From the NCBI RefSeq assembly GCF_039872765.1, contig NZ_JBDPZC010000002.1, positions 62,001 through 126,000 on the forward strand: a stretch of DNA of 64,000 nt, read 5' to 3'. The notes under the pieces were generated by a model. That model worked only from the letters and a program-made list of their open reading frames with translations. It was not told where the DNA came from and searched no databases. This DNA comes from Roseateles_B flavus. Its GTDB lineage: Bacteria; Pseudomonadota; Gammaproteobacteria; Burkholderiales; Burkholderiaceae_C. This document shows, in pieces, positions 1 through 8,678 of the stretch. Each line of letters begins with the position of its first letter. Position 1 is the stretch's first letter. The position numbers were made by a program, and so were the translations under genes.

Positions 1-145
1 GCTCCGCTTCCTCGCGCTCGTGGGACCACAGGCCCAGGCTCAGCATCAGGCCCAGCAGCAGGATGGCCCAGGGCAGGCCCTGCGCCAGATGCGGCCCCCG
101 GCGCCAGCGCGCACGCCAGCGCAGCAGACGCCGCCGCAGGCTCAC
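1..145 (-). CDS. N-terminus of a membrane protein, runs off the left edge
   Basis: Reading leftwards, a GTG start opens an arginine-rich N-terminus followed by one hydrophobic segment (LPWAILLLGLMLSLGLWSHE). This is the usual look of a signal-anchored sensor such as a histidine kinase or diguanylate cyclase. A short ATG reading frame just upstream ends in GTGA over this GTG, which would suit coupling but may be chance. Only about 48 residues are inside the window, so the family cannot be named. The bases from here to about 355 hold only a probable divergent promoter region. Confidence 0.45.
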   Translation of the reverse strand, partial: MSLRRRLLRWRARWRRGPHLAQGLPWAILLLGLMLSLGLWSHEREEAE

Positions 146-355
146 GCGGCACCTCGCCGGCGCCGCGACTGCGCGTCCTGATCCCGCCCGCACTGCTCAG
201 CCATGCCTCACCTCCGACGTCGCGCCGCGGGCCGGCGCCCGGGCTCTCGGAATCACGCCCTGACCACCACGCCCTGAGCATGAAGCCCTGAAAGCCGCGT
301 GGAACGGACACGGTCGCACAGAATACGCCTGTCTCCGACACAACCCAAGCTGACG

Positions 356-760
356 ATGATCAAGCCTGCGCAGCCCGATGCCCGCCCCTCTGAGCCCCCG
401 CCCGCTGGCTTTGCCGGGCGCTTTCCAACGCCTTACGTCGCGGTGATCTTCACCAGCCAGCGCAGCGCGCCAGACGCGGCCTATGACGCCATGGCCACGG
501 CCATGGTGGAACTCGCCGCCCGCCAGCCGGGCTATCTGGGCGCCGAGAGCGCGCGGGGCGCCGACGGCCTGGGCATCACCGTCTCGTACTGGACGGACGA
601 AGCCGCCATCGCCGCCTGGCGTGCCGAGCTGCGCCACCAGGCCGCCCGCGACACCGGACGCCTGCGCTGGTACCGTCATTACGAGCTGCGCGTGGCTCGC
701 GTGGAGCGCGCCTACGGCTGGGATGCCGACGAAGGGCCGGCAGACCCGCTGCTGGGCTGA
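356..760 (+). CDS. Antibiotic-biosynthesis-monooxygenase-like (ABM fold) protein
   Basis: A 134-residue protein whose centre reads YVAVIFTSQRS, then AARQPGYLGAESARG and ITVSYWTDEAAIAAWRA. This order (strand, GYLG, ISYW, AW..) is characteristic of small dimeric ABM-domain enzymes and heme-degrading relatives. The internal ATG at 356 is chosen over the upstream ATG at 299 because the domain begins soon after it and the upstream part is low-complexity. Substrate cannot be told. It stands alone, convergent with the next gene. Confidence 0.75.
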   Translation: MIKPAQPDARPSEPPPAGFAGRFPTPYVAVIFTSQRSAPDAAYDAMATAMVELAARQPGYLGAESARGADGLGITVSYWTDEAAIAAWRAELRHQAARDTGRLRWYRHYELRVARVERAYGWDADEGPADPLLG

Positions 761-863
761 GCAGGCCGCGAAGCGCCGAAAGGCGGCTCGGGCCCAGCGC
801 GGCGCGGCTCCCTGGGGGTCAGGTCGTGCCCCCCGGAGCAGGCCTGCCGGCTCGGGCGTTTGC

Positions 864-1487
864 TCAGTCCTGGCAGCTGAGCGGACCCGCCTCGATGGCG
901 TAGTCCAGCGGCAGGTACCAGCGGGTGCGGGCCAGGCTGTGCAGGTCCAGGGCGTCGATGCGCAGGCCTTCGGTGGCCAGGCAGTAGCGCAGGCGCAGCG
1001 CCGGGCCGTCGGCGGGCCAGAGCATCACCAGCTGCTGCGGCCCGAGCGCCTGCACGCGCACCGGTGCGTCGGTCCACAGGCCGATGAAGGGGGTCTTCAG
1101 CGCGGCGACATCCAGCTGGGCCAGGGGCTGAACCGCCTGGCCCGGCCCGGTCAGCTCGGCGGGTTCTTCATCGTCGGACGCCAGCAGCGGCACCGAAAGC
1201 TCGCCCTGCGCTTGCGACGGCCTTGCGGCCCGGGCCTGCCAGCAGCAGGCGGCCTGCGGGCCGTCCAGTTGCGGCAGGAGGCGCAGGGCGTGGCCGCGCT
1301 GGGGCGCCGTGCTGCCCTGTGCCGCCGGGGCAGCGGGCGCATAGCGCAGCCATCCGCCGCTGAGCCGCCCGTCCAGCAGTCCCCATTCGGCACTCCAGGC
1401 CGGCAGGGCCAGCCCCAGAGAGAGACCCAGTGCCAGGGCCCCGCGGGCGATGGCGTGGGCCGCCTTGCGGCCATGATCAATGACCAT
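864..1487 (-). CDS. Putative periplasmic protein of unknown function
   Basis: A 207-residue protein with a clear N-terminal signal peptide: a basic start, then ALALGLSLGLALPAWSA as hydrophobic core and cleavage region. The mature part has no motif I recognise; it contains a Cys-Cys pair and a C-terminal Cys that could form disulfides in the periplasm. Its start overlaps the stop of the upstream M15 peptidase gene by 11 bases, so the two are probably co-transcribed and might both act at the cell envelope. ATG at 1490 is an equally possible start. Confidence 0.6.
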   Translation of the reverse strand: MVIDHGRKAAHAIARGALALGLSLGLALPAWSAEWGLLDGRLSGGWLRYAPAAPAAQGSTAPQRGHALRLLPQLDGPQAACCWQARAARPSQAQGELSVPLLASDDEEPAELTGPGQAVQPLAQLDVAALKTPFIGLWTDAPVRVQALGPQQLVMLWPADGPALRLRYCLATEGLRIDALDLHSLARTRWYLPLDYAIEAGPLSCQD

Positions 1488-2019
1488 CATCGGACCAGTG
1501 CGGCGGATCGGAGGCCAGCTTGTGCACGCCGTAGCCGGCCCCCAGGGTGTGGAGTTGGGCGGCCGTGGTGAGCGTCTGCGCCTGGCCGCTGGCATTGTTG
1601 ACGCTCTTGTTCAGGTAATGGGTGATGTTCATGTCGATGGCGCGCCCCTCCGTGTGGCGGGAGCTCAGCGCGGGCCGGTAGACGATGCCATAGCCGGTCA
1701 CCATCTGGGCCGCTGCCTGGCGCGCCTGCTGCAGCTGCGTCTGGCCCTGGGCATTGCGGTGGGTCCAGTCGATGTCCACTCCGTCCATGGCCGGCACGGT
1801 GGCCGGGTCGAGCTGCTCCTGGGCGATGCGCCAGGCATAGTGCATCAGGTAAGCCCGCTCGGGCGGCCGCAGCGTGGCCGCGATGCTCACCTGGGCGCCG
1901 GCATCCCGAAGTGCGGCGATGAAACGGCTGACCGCAGCGCTGAAATCGGCGCTCAGGTCACCCACGCTGGTGCTGGTCGGGAACTGCTGTACCCATGTCG
2001 GGCCACTGACCGTGCTCAT
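1477..2019 (-). CDS. M15-family (D-Ala-D-Ala carboxypeptidase-like) peptidase
   Basis: A 180-residue protein with the zinc-ligand pattern of M15/VanY peptidases: SSRHTEGRAIDMNI (SxHxxGxAxD) near residue 130 and a C-terminal DPPHWSDDGH giving the last histidine. ATG at 2019 is preceded by a strong GGAGGAG site, so the long in-frame extension upstream is rejected. No signal peptide is evident. It precedes and overlaps the signal-peptide protein above. Known members cleave peptidoglycan stem peptides or act as phage-type endolysins; which applies here is inference. Confidence 0.75.
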   Translation of the reverse strand: MSTVSGPTWVQQFPTSTSVGDLSADFSAAVSRFIAALRDAGAQVSIAATLRPPERAYLMHYAWRIAQEQLDPATVPAMDGVDIDWTHRNAQGQTQLQQARQAAAQMVTGYGIVYRPALSSRHTEGRAIDMNITHYLNKSVNNASGQAQTLTTAAQLHTLGAGYGVHKLASDPPHWSDDGH

Positions 2020-2172
2020 GACTCTCCTCCCCGTCTTGTGAGAATCCCTGTCCGCCACTCCGTGGTGGCCTTCAAGGCCTGCCGCGCACTCTAGCGGGTA
2101 AGTACGGATGGCACCCATCCACTTTGTGAGCAGAGGTAAACCCACCCCGGCGCCAGGCGCTAGCATCGCGGC

Positions 2173-2589
2173 ATGAATGCATGGATTGGATCGGCCCTGG
2201 CCCTGGCGGCCCTGGTCATGGGTGGGGTGCTGATGGGCTGGCAGGGCGTGATCCTGGCCCTGACGGTGATCGTGTTCTGGCTGCTGCTGCAGTTCAGCCG
2301 CCTGATGCGGGTGATGCAGGCGGCCAACGGCGCGCCGCTGGGCCGCATCGACAGCGCCGTCATGGTGCAGTCCCGCCTGCACGAGGGCATGAAGCTGGTG
2401 GACGTGCTGCCGCTGACCCGCAGCCTGGGCGCCAAGGTCGAGGGCCGCGAGGAGGCCTGGGCCTGGACGGACGCCGGCGGCATCCGCCTGGTGCTGCAGT
2501 TCAGCCAGGGCGCGCTGCAGCAATGGGAACTGCTGCGGCCGCCTGAACAGGGCACGCCGGCCGGTGATGCCGGGTCGGGGGCGACATAG
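2173..2589 (+). CDS. Small membrane protein of unknown function
   Basis: A 138-residue protein with two adjacent hydrophobic stretches in the first 45 residues (IGSALALAALVMGGVLMGW and VILALTVIVFWLLLQF) followed by a soluble C-terminal domain of about 90 residues. No catalytic motif is visible. It ends 44 bases before ilvE and reads in the same direction, so it may share its transcript. A functional link to ilvE is not indicated by the sequence. Confidence 0.65.
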   Translation: MNAWIGSALALAALVMGGVLMGWQGVILALTVIVFWLLLQFSRLMRVMQAANGAPLGRIDSAVMVQSRLHEGMKLVDVLPLTRSLGAKVEGREEAWAWTDAGGIRLVLQFSQGALQQWELLRPPEQGTPAGDAGSGAT

Positions 2590-2633
2590 AATCCCCGGGT
2601 CAACCCTCAAGTCCCCCCGAGCAAGGAGCCCCC

Positions 2634-3569
2634 ATGTCCATGGACGATCGCGACGGCAAGATCTGGATGGATGGCCAGCTGGTCGACTGGCGCGATGCCA
2701 AGATCCATGTGCTGAGCCACACCCTGCACTACGGCTGCGGCGCCTTCGAGGGCGTGCGCGCCTACAAGACGCCCCAGGGCACGGCCATCTTCCGCCTGCG
2801 CGAGCACACCGAGCGGCTGTTCAACAGCGCCAAGATCCTGCGCATGAAGATCCCCTTCACGCTGGAGCAGGTCGAGGACGCCCAGAAGGCGGTGGTGCGC
2901 GAGAACGCGCTCGAGAGCTGCTACCTGCGCCCGCTCACCTGGATCGGCTCCGAGAAGCTGGGCGTCAGCCCCAAGGGCAACCGCATCCACTTGATGGTCG
3001 CCGCCTGGTCCTGGGGTGCCTACCTGGGCGAGGAGGGCCTGAAGCGCGGCATCCGCGTCAAGACCAGCTCCTACACGCGCCACCACGTCAACATCACGAT
3101 GACGCAGGCCAAGGCGGTGTCCAACTACACCAACAGCATCCTGGCCAATATGGAAGCCACGGACGACGGCTACGACGAGGCCCTGCTGCTGGACGCCTCG
3201 GGCTTCGTCTCCGAAGGCGCGGGCGAGAACCTCTTCGTGATCAAGAACGGCGTGGTGTACACGCCCGACCTCTCGGCCGGCGCCCTCAACGGCATCACCC
3301 GCAACACCATCTTCCACATCTGCCAGGACCTGGGCCTGAAGCTGGTGGAGAAACGCATCACCCGCGACGAGGTCTACATCTGCGACGAGGCCTTCTTCAC
3401 CGGCACCGCCGCGGAAGTGACGCCTATCCGCGAGCTGGACCGCATCGAGCTGGGCACCGCTGACTATGTGGGTCGGCGCGGGCCCATCACCGAACAGATC
3501 CAGTCGGCCTTCTTCGACATCGTCAACGGCCGCAACCCCAAGTACGCGCATTGGCTGAGCCTGGTCTGA
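2634..3569 (+). CDS. ilvE: Branched-chain amino acid aminotransferase IlvE
   Basis: A 311-residue class IV PLP aminotransferase. It transfers the amino group between glutamate and the 2-oxo acids of leucine, isoleucine and valine in the cytosol. Seen: HTLHYGCGAFEGVRAY near the N-terminus, the probable Schiff-base lysine in TQAKAVSNYTNS (about residue 161), SGFVSEGAGENLFVIKNG, and GTAAEVTPIRELD near the C-terminus, all in the order of E. coli IlvE and at its usual length of about 309. An AAGGAG site precedes the ATG. A small zinc protein gene follows 49 bases later. Confidence 0.96.
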   Translation: MSMDDRDGKIWMDGQLVDWRDAKIHVLSHTLHYGCGAFEGVRAYKTPQGTAIFRLREHTERLFNSAKILRMKIPFTLEQVEDAQKAVVRENALESCYLRPLTWIGSEKLGVSPKGNRIHLMVAAWSWGAYLGEEGLKRGIRVKTSSYTRHHVNITMTQAKAVSNYTNSILANMEATDDGYDEALLLDASGFVSEGAGENLFVIKNGVVYTPDLSAGALNGITRNTIFHICQDLGLKLVEKRITRDEVYICDEAFFTGTAAEVTPIRELDRIELGTADYVGRRGPITEQIQSAFFDIVNGRNPKYAHWLSLV

Positions 3570-3618
3570 GTCCAGGCCCGCTACCAGCCACAAGAAGCAA
3601 GAAAGAAGAGAAGTTCCC

Positions 3619-3825
3619 ATGAGCGAAGCCAAATCCGTCGTCGAAGTCCTGGCCAAGGACGTGCAGGGCCCTGGCGTGGTCGCCTGCCCCAATCCCAAGA
3701 TGCCGCTGTGGAGCAACCACCCGCGCGTCTTCATCGACGTCACGCATGACGAAGGCGGCAAGTGCCCCTACTGCGGCACCGTCTATCGCCTCAAGGATGG
3801 CGAGCACCTGCACGCCGCCCACTGA
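3619..3825 (+). CDS. Zinc-finger (NDUFS6/CHCC-like) small protein
   Basis: A 68-residue protein containing HPRVFIDVTHDEGGKCPYCG and a terminal DGEHLHAAH. The His/Cys pattern matches the CHCC zinc-finger family related to the mitochondrial complex I subunit NDUFS6. In Burkholderiales this small gene commonly follows ilvE. It is preceded by an AAGAAGAGAAG purine-rich ribosome site. Its cellular role in bacteria is not established. Confidence 0.85.
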   Translation: MSEAKSVVEVLAKDVQGPGVVACPNPKMPLWSNHPRVFIDVTHDEGGKCPYCGTVYRLKDGEHLHAAH

Positions 3826-3835
3826 AGGCCGCGCG

Positions 3836-4285
3836 ATGCAACGCCCCAAGGCGCAGACCGCCGCGCTGATGGCCTCTCCCGAGGACATCGAGCAGCAGTT
3901 CTACGAAGCCCTGCAGCACGGCGAGCTGGACCGGCTGATGGACATCTGGGCGGACGAGGACGAAGTCTCCTGCGTCCATCCCGGCGGCCCGCGCGTGGTG
4001 GGCCTTGCGGCCATCCGCACGGCCTTCGAGACGGTGTTCCAGCAGGGCCCCATCGCCGTCACGCCAGAGCGCGTGCGGCGCCTGCACACGGGCGACACCG
4101 CCATCCACCAGGTGCTGGAGCGCGTGCAGGTGGAAGGGGCCGACGGCGTGCAGAGCGCCTGGGTGATCGCCACCAACGTCTACCTCAAGACCTCGCAAGG
4201 CTGGCGCATGGTGCTGCACCATGCCAGCCCCGGCACCGGTCACGACATCCAGGAAGTCGTGCAGGAGCCGACCATCCTTCACTGA
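3836..4285 (+). CDS. SnoaL/NTF2-like domain protein
   Basis: A 149-residue protein with the NTF2 cone-fold layout: IEQQFYEALQHGELDRLMDIWADEDEVS at the N-terminus, HPGGPRVVGLAAIRTAF in the middle and GWRMVLHHASP near the C-terminus. These are typical of the nuclear-transport-factor-2/SnoaL-like superfamily, which includes both enzymes and binding proteins. ATG at 3836 is chosen because the domain starts shortly afterwards. The stop and the next start overlap as TGATG, implying translational coupling to the downstream hydrolase. Confidence 0.8.
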   Translation: MQRPKAQTAALMASPEDIEQQFYEALQHGELDRLMDIWADEDEVSCVHPGGPRVVGLAAIRTAFETVFQQGPIAVTPERVRRLHTGDTAIHQVLERVQVEGADGVQSAWVIATNVYLKTSQGWRMVLHHASPGTGHDIQEVVQEPTILH

Positions 4286-5298
4286 TGGACTTCCGCGCGC
4301 CCTGGTGGCAGCCCGGCGGACAGGTCCAGACCATCTGGCCGGCCCTGTTCTCGCGCCGGCATTTCGGCAAGCCCCTGGCCTTCCAGCGTCAGCGTTGGAC
4401 CACGCCCGACGGCGACTTCATCGACGCCGACTTCCTGCTGGAGCCGCCCCCGACGAGCCGCCATCCCCGCGCCGAGCCGCCTGCGCCGCCTCGCGATGAG
4501 GGGACCATGCTGGTGCTCTTCCATGGCCTGGAGGGCAGCTCGCAGAGCCACTACGCCCAGGCCTTCGCCGACGCCGCGCGGCGCCGCGGCTGGCGCTTCG
4601 TGATCCCGCATTTCCGTGGCTGCTCGGGCGAGCTGAACCTGGCCCCGCGGGCTTACCACTCAGGTGACTATGCCGAGATCGGCTGGATGCTGGAGCAGGT
4701 GCGCCGCCAGCACCACGGGCCGCTGATCGCCGCGGGCGTGTCCCTGGGCGGCAATGCCCTGCTGCGCTGGGCGCAGGAGGCCGGCGAGACGGCCCGCCAG
4801 ACCGCCAGCGCGGTGGCCTCCATCTGCTCGCCCATCGACCTGGCCGCCTCGGGACGCGCCATCGGCTGCGGCTTCAACCGGCACGTCTACACCCGCATGT
4901 TCCTGCGCACCATGGTGCCCAAGGCCCTGCGCAAGCTGCAGCAGCATCCCGGACTCTTCAACGGCCAGGCCCTGCGCGAGGTGCGCGACCTCTACGAGTT
5001 CGACAACCTCTTCACCGCGCCCCTGCACGGCTTTCGCAACACCGAGGACTACTGGGCGCGCGCCTCGGCCAAGCCCCAGCTGCCGCGCATCCGCCTGCCG
5101 GCCCTGGTGCTCAACGCCCGCAACGACCCCTTCGTGCCGGCGGCCTCCCTGCCCGCCGTGCAGGACGCCGGCCCCTTCGTGACGCTGTGGCAGCCCGAGC
5201 ATGGGGGCCACGTCGGCTTCCCCGGCGGCCGCTTCCCGGGCCATGTGCTGGCCATGCCGGAGCTGGTCTGCCACTGGCTGGGGCAGCGCCTGGCCTGA
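4285..5298 (+). CDS. YheT-family alpha/beta hydrolase
   Basis: A 337-residue hydrolase. The N-terminus reads WWQPGGQVQTIWPALFSRR, characteristic of the YheT/embryogenesis-associated EMB8 group. The triad is visible: nucleophile serine in GVSLGGNALLRW, acid in NARNDPFVP and histidine in EHGGHVGFPGG. Members are predicted cytosolic or membrane-associated esterases or lipases; the physiological substrate is unknown. Its start overlaps the previous gene by one base. Confidence 0.88.
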   Translation: MDFRAPWWQPGGQVQTIWPALFSRRHFGKPLAFQRQRWTTPDGDFIDADFLLEPPPTSRHPRAEPPAPPRDEGTMLVLFHGLEGSSQSHYAQAFADAARRRGWRFVIPHFRGCSGELNLAPRAYHSGDYAEIGWMLEQVRRQHHGPLIAAGVSLGGNALLRWAQEAGETARQTASAVASICSPIDLAASGRAIGCGFNRHVYTRMFLRTMVPKALRKLQQHPGLFNGQALREVRDLYEFDNLFTAPLHGFRNTEDYWARASAKPQLPRIRLPALVLNARNDPFVPAASLPAVQDAGPFVTLWQPEHGGHVGFPGGRFPGHVLAMPELVCHWLGQRLA

Positions 5299-5426
5299 GC
5301 GCCCGGCCGGCCATTCGCCGGCTGACACGACCATCCATGACGTGCCAGGCGCCATTCGCCCGCTTGCTCATGCACCCATCTCACCTGCCGGCTAGCATGG
5401 CGCCGCCGTGAACGAGGAGGGCAGAC

Positions 5427-6422
5427 ATGCGCGGGACACCGATCCCACCAGCAGAGGGGACCGCCCCCCTGCTGCAGCTGGAGCAGGCCAGCAAGCAGTA
5501 CCGGCGTGGCGGCAGCGCCGTACAGGCGTTGCAGGACTTCGAGCTGTCGCTGCAGCCGGGCGAGGTGCTCGGCCTGCTGGGCCCCAATGGGTCGGGCAAG
5601 ACCACCCTGGTCAAGCTGCTGACCGGCTTGTGCGGTGCCGATCACGGCACGCTGCGCTGGCGCGGCGGCCCCGCCCGCCGCGCGGGCCTGGGCGGCCCCC
5701 ATCTGCGAGAGATCGGCGTGCTGCTGGAAGGGCGCGGCGCCGCCTATGAGCGGCTCAGCCCCCTGGAGAACGCCCGCTACTTCTGCGAGCTGCGCGAGAC
5801 CCGCTTCGATCCCGCCCACTTCCGCCACATGGCCGAGGCCCTGGGCCTGGACGATGTGCGCGCGCCCATCCGCCAGCTCTCCACCGGCAACAGGCTCCGG
5901 GCCGCCCTGATCGGCGCGCTGATCCACCGGCCCGCGCTCGCCCTGCTGGACGAACCCACCCTGGGCCTGGACCTCGAAGGCGTGGAGCGTCTGCACGCGC
6001 TGGTACGCCAGGGCACACAGGAGGGCCAGACCTTTCTGATCAGCTCGCATGACCTGCACTTCATCGAGCGCCTGTGCCCGCGCATCGTCTGCATCCACCA
6101 GGGCCGCAAGCGCTTTGACGGCCCGCGCGAGGCCTTCGTCCACCTGCCCCATCCCTACCGCCTGCAGGTCCGCCACGCGGCGCCCTGTCCGGCCTTGCCC
6201 GACTGGCTGGCCGGGCGCCGCTGGGAACGCCAGGACGAGGACTGGACCCTGGCACTGAAGGACCCGGCCGAGCTCATGCGCCTGATGGCGCTGTGGTCCG
6301 ACTGGCTGGCCGCCAGCGAGCAGCTGCAGCTGCGCCGCATCGACCTGCGCGAGCACTACCTGGAGCACCTCGAACAACTGACGGGGGCCCGCACCGCCGC
6401 GGCCCCGGAGGCACGGCCATGA
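5427..6422 (+). CDS. ABC transporter ATP-binding protein
   Basis: A 331-residue ATPase of the DrrA/NatA-like export type. Walker A GPNGSGKTTL lies near residue 52, a variant signature LSTGNRLRAAL near 150 and Walker B LALLDEPTLGLD near 172, with the H-loop in ISSHDLHF. About 80 residues follow the nucleotide-binding domain. An AGGAGG site precedes the ATG by a few bases. It overlaps the permease gene below by ATGA, so the pair should form one transporter; substrate unknown. Confidence 0.92.
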   Translation: MRGTPIPPAEGTAPLLQLEQASKQYRRGGSAVQALQDFELSLQPGEVLGLLGPNGSGKTTLVKLLTGLCGADHGTLRWRGGPARRAGLGGPHLREIGVLLEGRGAAYERLSPLENARYFCELRETRFDPAHFRHMAEALGLDDVRAPIRQLSTGNRLRAALIGALIHRPALALLDEPTLGLDLEGVERLHALVRQGTQEGQTFLISSHDLHFIERLCPRIVCIHQGRKRFDGPREAFVHLPHPYRLQVRHAAPCPALPDWLAGRRWERQDEDWTLALKDPAELMRLMALWSDWLAASEQLQLRRIDLREHYLEHLEQLTGARTAAAPEARP

Positions 6423-7180
6423 CCCGCCTGTGGAGACATGCCCTCAACGAGGCCCGGCGCGACCTGTGGCTGGCGCGGCGCTACTGGGTCGAGACCCTGC
6501 TGGGCCTGGGCTTCGTGAGCAGCCTTTTCGGCGGCCTGGTCTATGCCGTGCTCAAGGCCAGCGGTCAGAGCCTGGACTCGGGCCGGGCCGATGGCCTGAT
6601 CGCCGGCTTTGCGCTGTGGCTCTTCGCCAGCGGCGCCGCTCATGCAGCGTCCAAGGAGATCATCGAGGAAACGCGCCAGCGCACCCTGGAGCAGCTCAAT
6701 CTGGCGCCGCTGAGCCTCGAGGCGCTGATCGCGATCCGCCTGGTGCTGGGCCTGGCCGTGGGCCTGGGGCTGCTGGTGCTGAGCCTGCTGCTCATCGGCC
6801 TGCTCACCGACGGGCGGGTGCAGGTCTCGTCCGGGGCGCTGGCCCTGGCCCTGCTGGGCTGCCCCTCGCTGGCAGGCATCGGCTATGCCCTCGCGGGCCT
6901 GAGCCTGCTGGTCAAGCGTGGCGAGCTGCTGATGGTGGCTGCCTATCCCCTGGTGATCGCCCTCGTGTCGCTGCCCGCCTACCCGGTCTCCGGGCTGGCC
7001 TGGCTGCCCTATGCACTCGCGGCGGCGGGCGCACGGGCGGCGGCCACCGGCAGCCTGCTGTCGGCCGAGGTGTGGGGCTGGGTGGCGCTCAACAGCGGCG
7101 CCTGGCTGGCCCTGGGCCTGCTGTGCTTCCGCGCCTGCCTGGCCCGCGCGCGACGGCTGGGGGTGCTCGGACACCTCTGA
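6419..7180 (+). CDS. ABC-2 type transporter permease
   Basis: A 253-residue membrane protein with about six hydrophobic segments, for example LGLGFVSSLFGGLVYAVL, LVLGLAVGLGLLVLSLLLIGLL and a C-terminal ALGLLCFRACL. The ATPSKEIIEETRQ-like loop after the second segment, here ASKEIIEETRQRTLEQLNLAP, fits the ABC-2 family, which couples to the ATPase through such a cytosolic helix. ATG at 6419 overlaps the ATPase stop in ATGA, so the long upstream in-frame extension is not used. Probably a drug, lipid or polysaccharide exporter; not resolved. Confidence 0.88.
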   Translation: MTRLWRHALNEARRDLWLARRYWVETLLGLGFVSSLFGGLVYAVLKASGQSLDSGRADGLIAGFALWLFASGAAHAASKEIIEETRQRTLEQLNLAPLSLEALIAIRLVLGLAVGLGLLVLSLLLIGLLTDGRVQVSSGALALALLGCPSLAGIGYALAGLSLLVKRGELLMVAAYPLVIALVSLPAYPVSGLAWLPYALAAAGARAAATGSLLSAEVWGWVALNSGAWLALGLLCFRACLARARRLGVLGHL

Positions 7181-7229
7181 GGATGGGGACATCGCCTCCG
7201 GCCAGGGATGCGGGTCCTACACTGCCGCC

Positions 7230-7778
7230 ATGGATGACATCGTCAAGGCGGCCCTCAAGAAGTGGCCCAACGTGCCTCACTGCTATGACTGGCTGGCCCT
7301 GGACGCCCGCGGCGACTGGTACATGCGCGACGAGCGCATCCAGGCGGCCGGCCCCTTCCCCCAGGTCAAGGGCAGCCGCATCACCCATGACAAGCTGCAG
7401 GAGTTCATCCACCGCAACTACCTGCCCGACGAGCGCGGCGCCTGGTTCTTCCAGAACGGGCCGCAGCGGGTCTACGTCACCCTGGAACTGACGCCGCACA
7501 TCTGGCGCCTGCACGGGCAGGCAGACGGCGGCGGCCCCCGCATCTACAGCCACACGGGCCCGGAGGCCACGCTGCTGCACAGTTGGCTGGATGAGCGGGA
7601 CCGCCTGCTGCTGAGCGCACGCCTGCCCGGGCTGGAGGCGCCGGTGCTGGGCCTGGTGCACAGCCTGGACATGGGCCTGGCCGCTGAGGCCGTGGAGCAA
7701 TCGGCGTGGGCACCGGCCAGCGCGTCCTTGGAAGCCCTGTGCCGGGAGCACGGCGTGGTGCGGCACCCGCAGCCCTGA
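7230..7778 (+). CDS. Conserved Burkholderiales protein (DUF2946-like by resemblance)
   Basis: A 182-residue soluble protein starting MDDIVKAALKKWPNVPHCYDWLALDARGDWYMRDE. This N-terminus recurs in a family of beta-proteobacterial proteins of unknown role; I recall it being labelled DUF2946 but cannot verify this here. No signal peptide, membrane segment or catalytic motif is visible. It is a single gene between the ABC transporter and the solute-binding protein. Confidence 0.6.
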   Translation: MDDIVKAALKKWPNVPHCYDWLALDARGDWYMRDERIQAAGPFPQVKGSRITHDKLQEFIHRNYLPDERGAWFFQNGPQRVYVTLELTPHIWRLHGQADGGGPRIYSHTGPEATLLHSWLDERDRLLLSARLPGLEAPVLGLVHSLDMGLAAEAVEQSAWAPASASLEALCREHGVVRHPQP

Positions 7779-7846
7779 GCGGCCGCGCCCTCCGCCCCGA
7801 TCTCCTCGCGCTAGACTCCGCCGCACCCCCACCTACCGCAGCATCA

Positions 7847-8629
7847 ATGGCCGCCTCACCAGGCTCCAGGACAAGACCCGGATGGCATTGGCTGGCCCTG
7901 GCCGGCCTGGTCTGCGCACAGAGCGCCGCGGCGCTGCAGGTCTGCGTGGGCGACGTGGCCGTGCCACCCTTCCTCAGTGGCGACGCCAGGAATCCCGGCA
8001 TCACCGAACGGCTCATGATGGACGCCGGCCGCCACCTGGGAATGCAGGTGGAACTGCTGCGCTGGCCTGCCCGGCGCTGCTTCGAGCAGATGCGCCTGGG
8101 CACCGTGGAAGCCGGCGTGGGCGCCGCCATCCCCGCCAATCAGCAGGAGTTCGATTTCCCGGGCGGCGCCTCCGTCGATCCGCAGCTGCGCATCGCCCGG
8201 GCCGCCATCGTGCTGGTCAGGCGCCAGGACCAGGCCATCGGCTGGGACGGCAGGCATCTGGAGCGGCCCGCCAGCGGCCCCCTGCGTGTCGGCGCCCGGG
8301 CGGGCTTCCGTGCGGCGGTCGAAGCCATCCGCCGGCTGGGCCTGGAGCTGAGCCCCGGACCCAACCAGTCCCTGCAGGTCCTGCGCATGCTTCAGCTGGG
8401 GCGCCTGGACCTGGCCGTCCTGGTGCAGGACGAGGCCGACACCCTGCTGGCCCGGCCCGAGTTCCGCACCCTGGTCCAGATGGACCCACCCCTGCTGGTC
8501 AGCGACTTCTACGTCATGACCATCCGCCAGCTGCCCGAGTCGCAACGCCAGCAGGTGCAGCGCTGGTGGGAGCTGATGGCCCAGTGGCGGGAGCTGCCCG
8601 CCTACCGGGCCCCCACCGCCAGCCCATGA
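7847..8629 (+). CDS. Periplasmic solute-binding-like protein
   Basis: A 260-residue protein with a signal peptide (WHWLALAGLVCAQSAAA) and a body resembling the SBP_bac_3 fold: PGITERLMMDAGRHLGMQVELLRWPARRCFEQM, then an internal GPLRVGARAGFRAAVEAIRRLG. No permease or ATPase gene is adjacent, so it may be an orphan binding protein or a sensor accessory. ATG at 7847 directly precedes the signal sequence, so the longer in-frame upstream region is excluded. Convergent with the cytochrome gene. Confidence 0.72.
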   Translation: MAASPGSRTRPGWHWLALAGLVCAQSAAALQVCVGDVAVPPFLSGDARNPGITERLMMDAGRHLGMQVELLRWPARRCFEQMRLGTVEAGVGAAIPANQQEFDFPGGASVDPQLRIARAAIVLVRRQDQAIGWDGRHLERPASGPLRVGARAGFRAAVEAIRRLGLELSPGPNQSLQVLRMLQLGRLDLAVLVQDEADTLLARPEFRTLVQMDPPLLVSDFYVMTIRQLPESQRQQVQRWWELMAQWRELPAYRAPTASP

Positions 8630-8660
8630 AAAAAGCCGCCGGTCTCGCGACGGGCGGCTT
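8629..8660 (-). terminator. Intrinsic terminator of the cytochrome c gene
   Basis: On the minus strand AAGCCGCC and GGCGGCTT form an 8-bp stem around a 12-base loop, followed by six T residues. It begins 19 bases beyond the cytochrome stop codon and overlaps the last codon of the convergent solute-binding gene. Confidence 0.8.
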
Positions 8661-8678
8661 CTCGGAAAGCGCGGGGCT

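Noticed and set aside
2607..3761. A 384-codon minus-strand frame across ilvE
   Set aside because: It mirrors ilvE, which has a complete set of family motifs; the antisense product resembles nothing.
5049..6377. A 442-codon minus-strand frame
   Set aside because: It is antisense to the YheT hydrolase end and the ABC ATPase; Gln/Ala-rich shadow.
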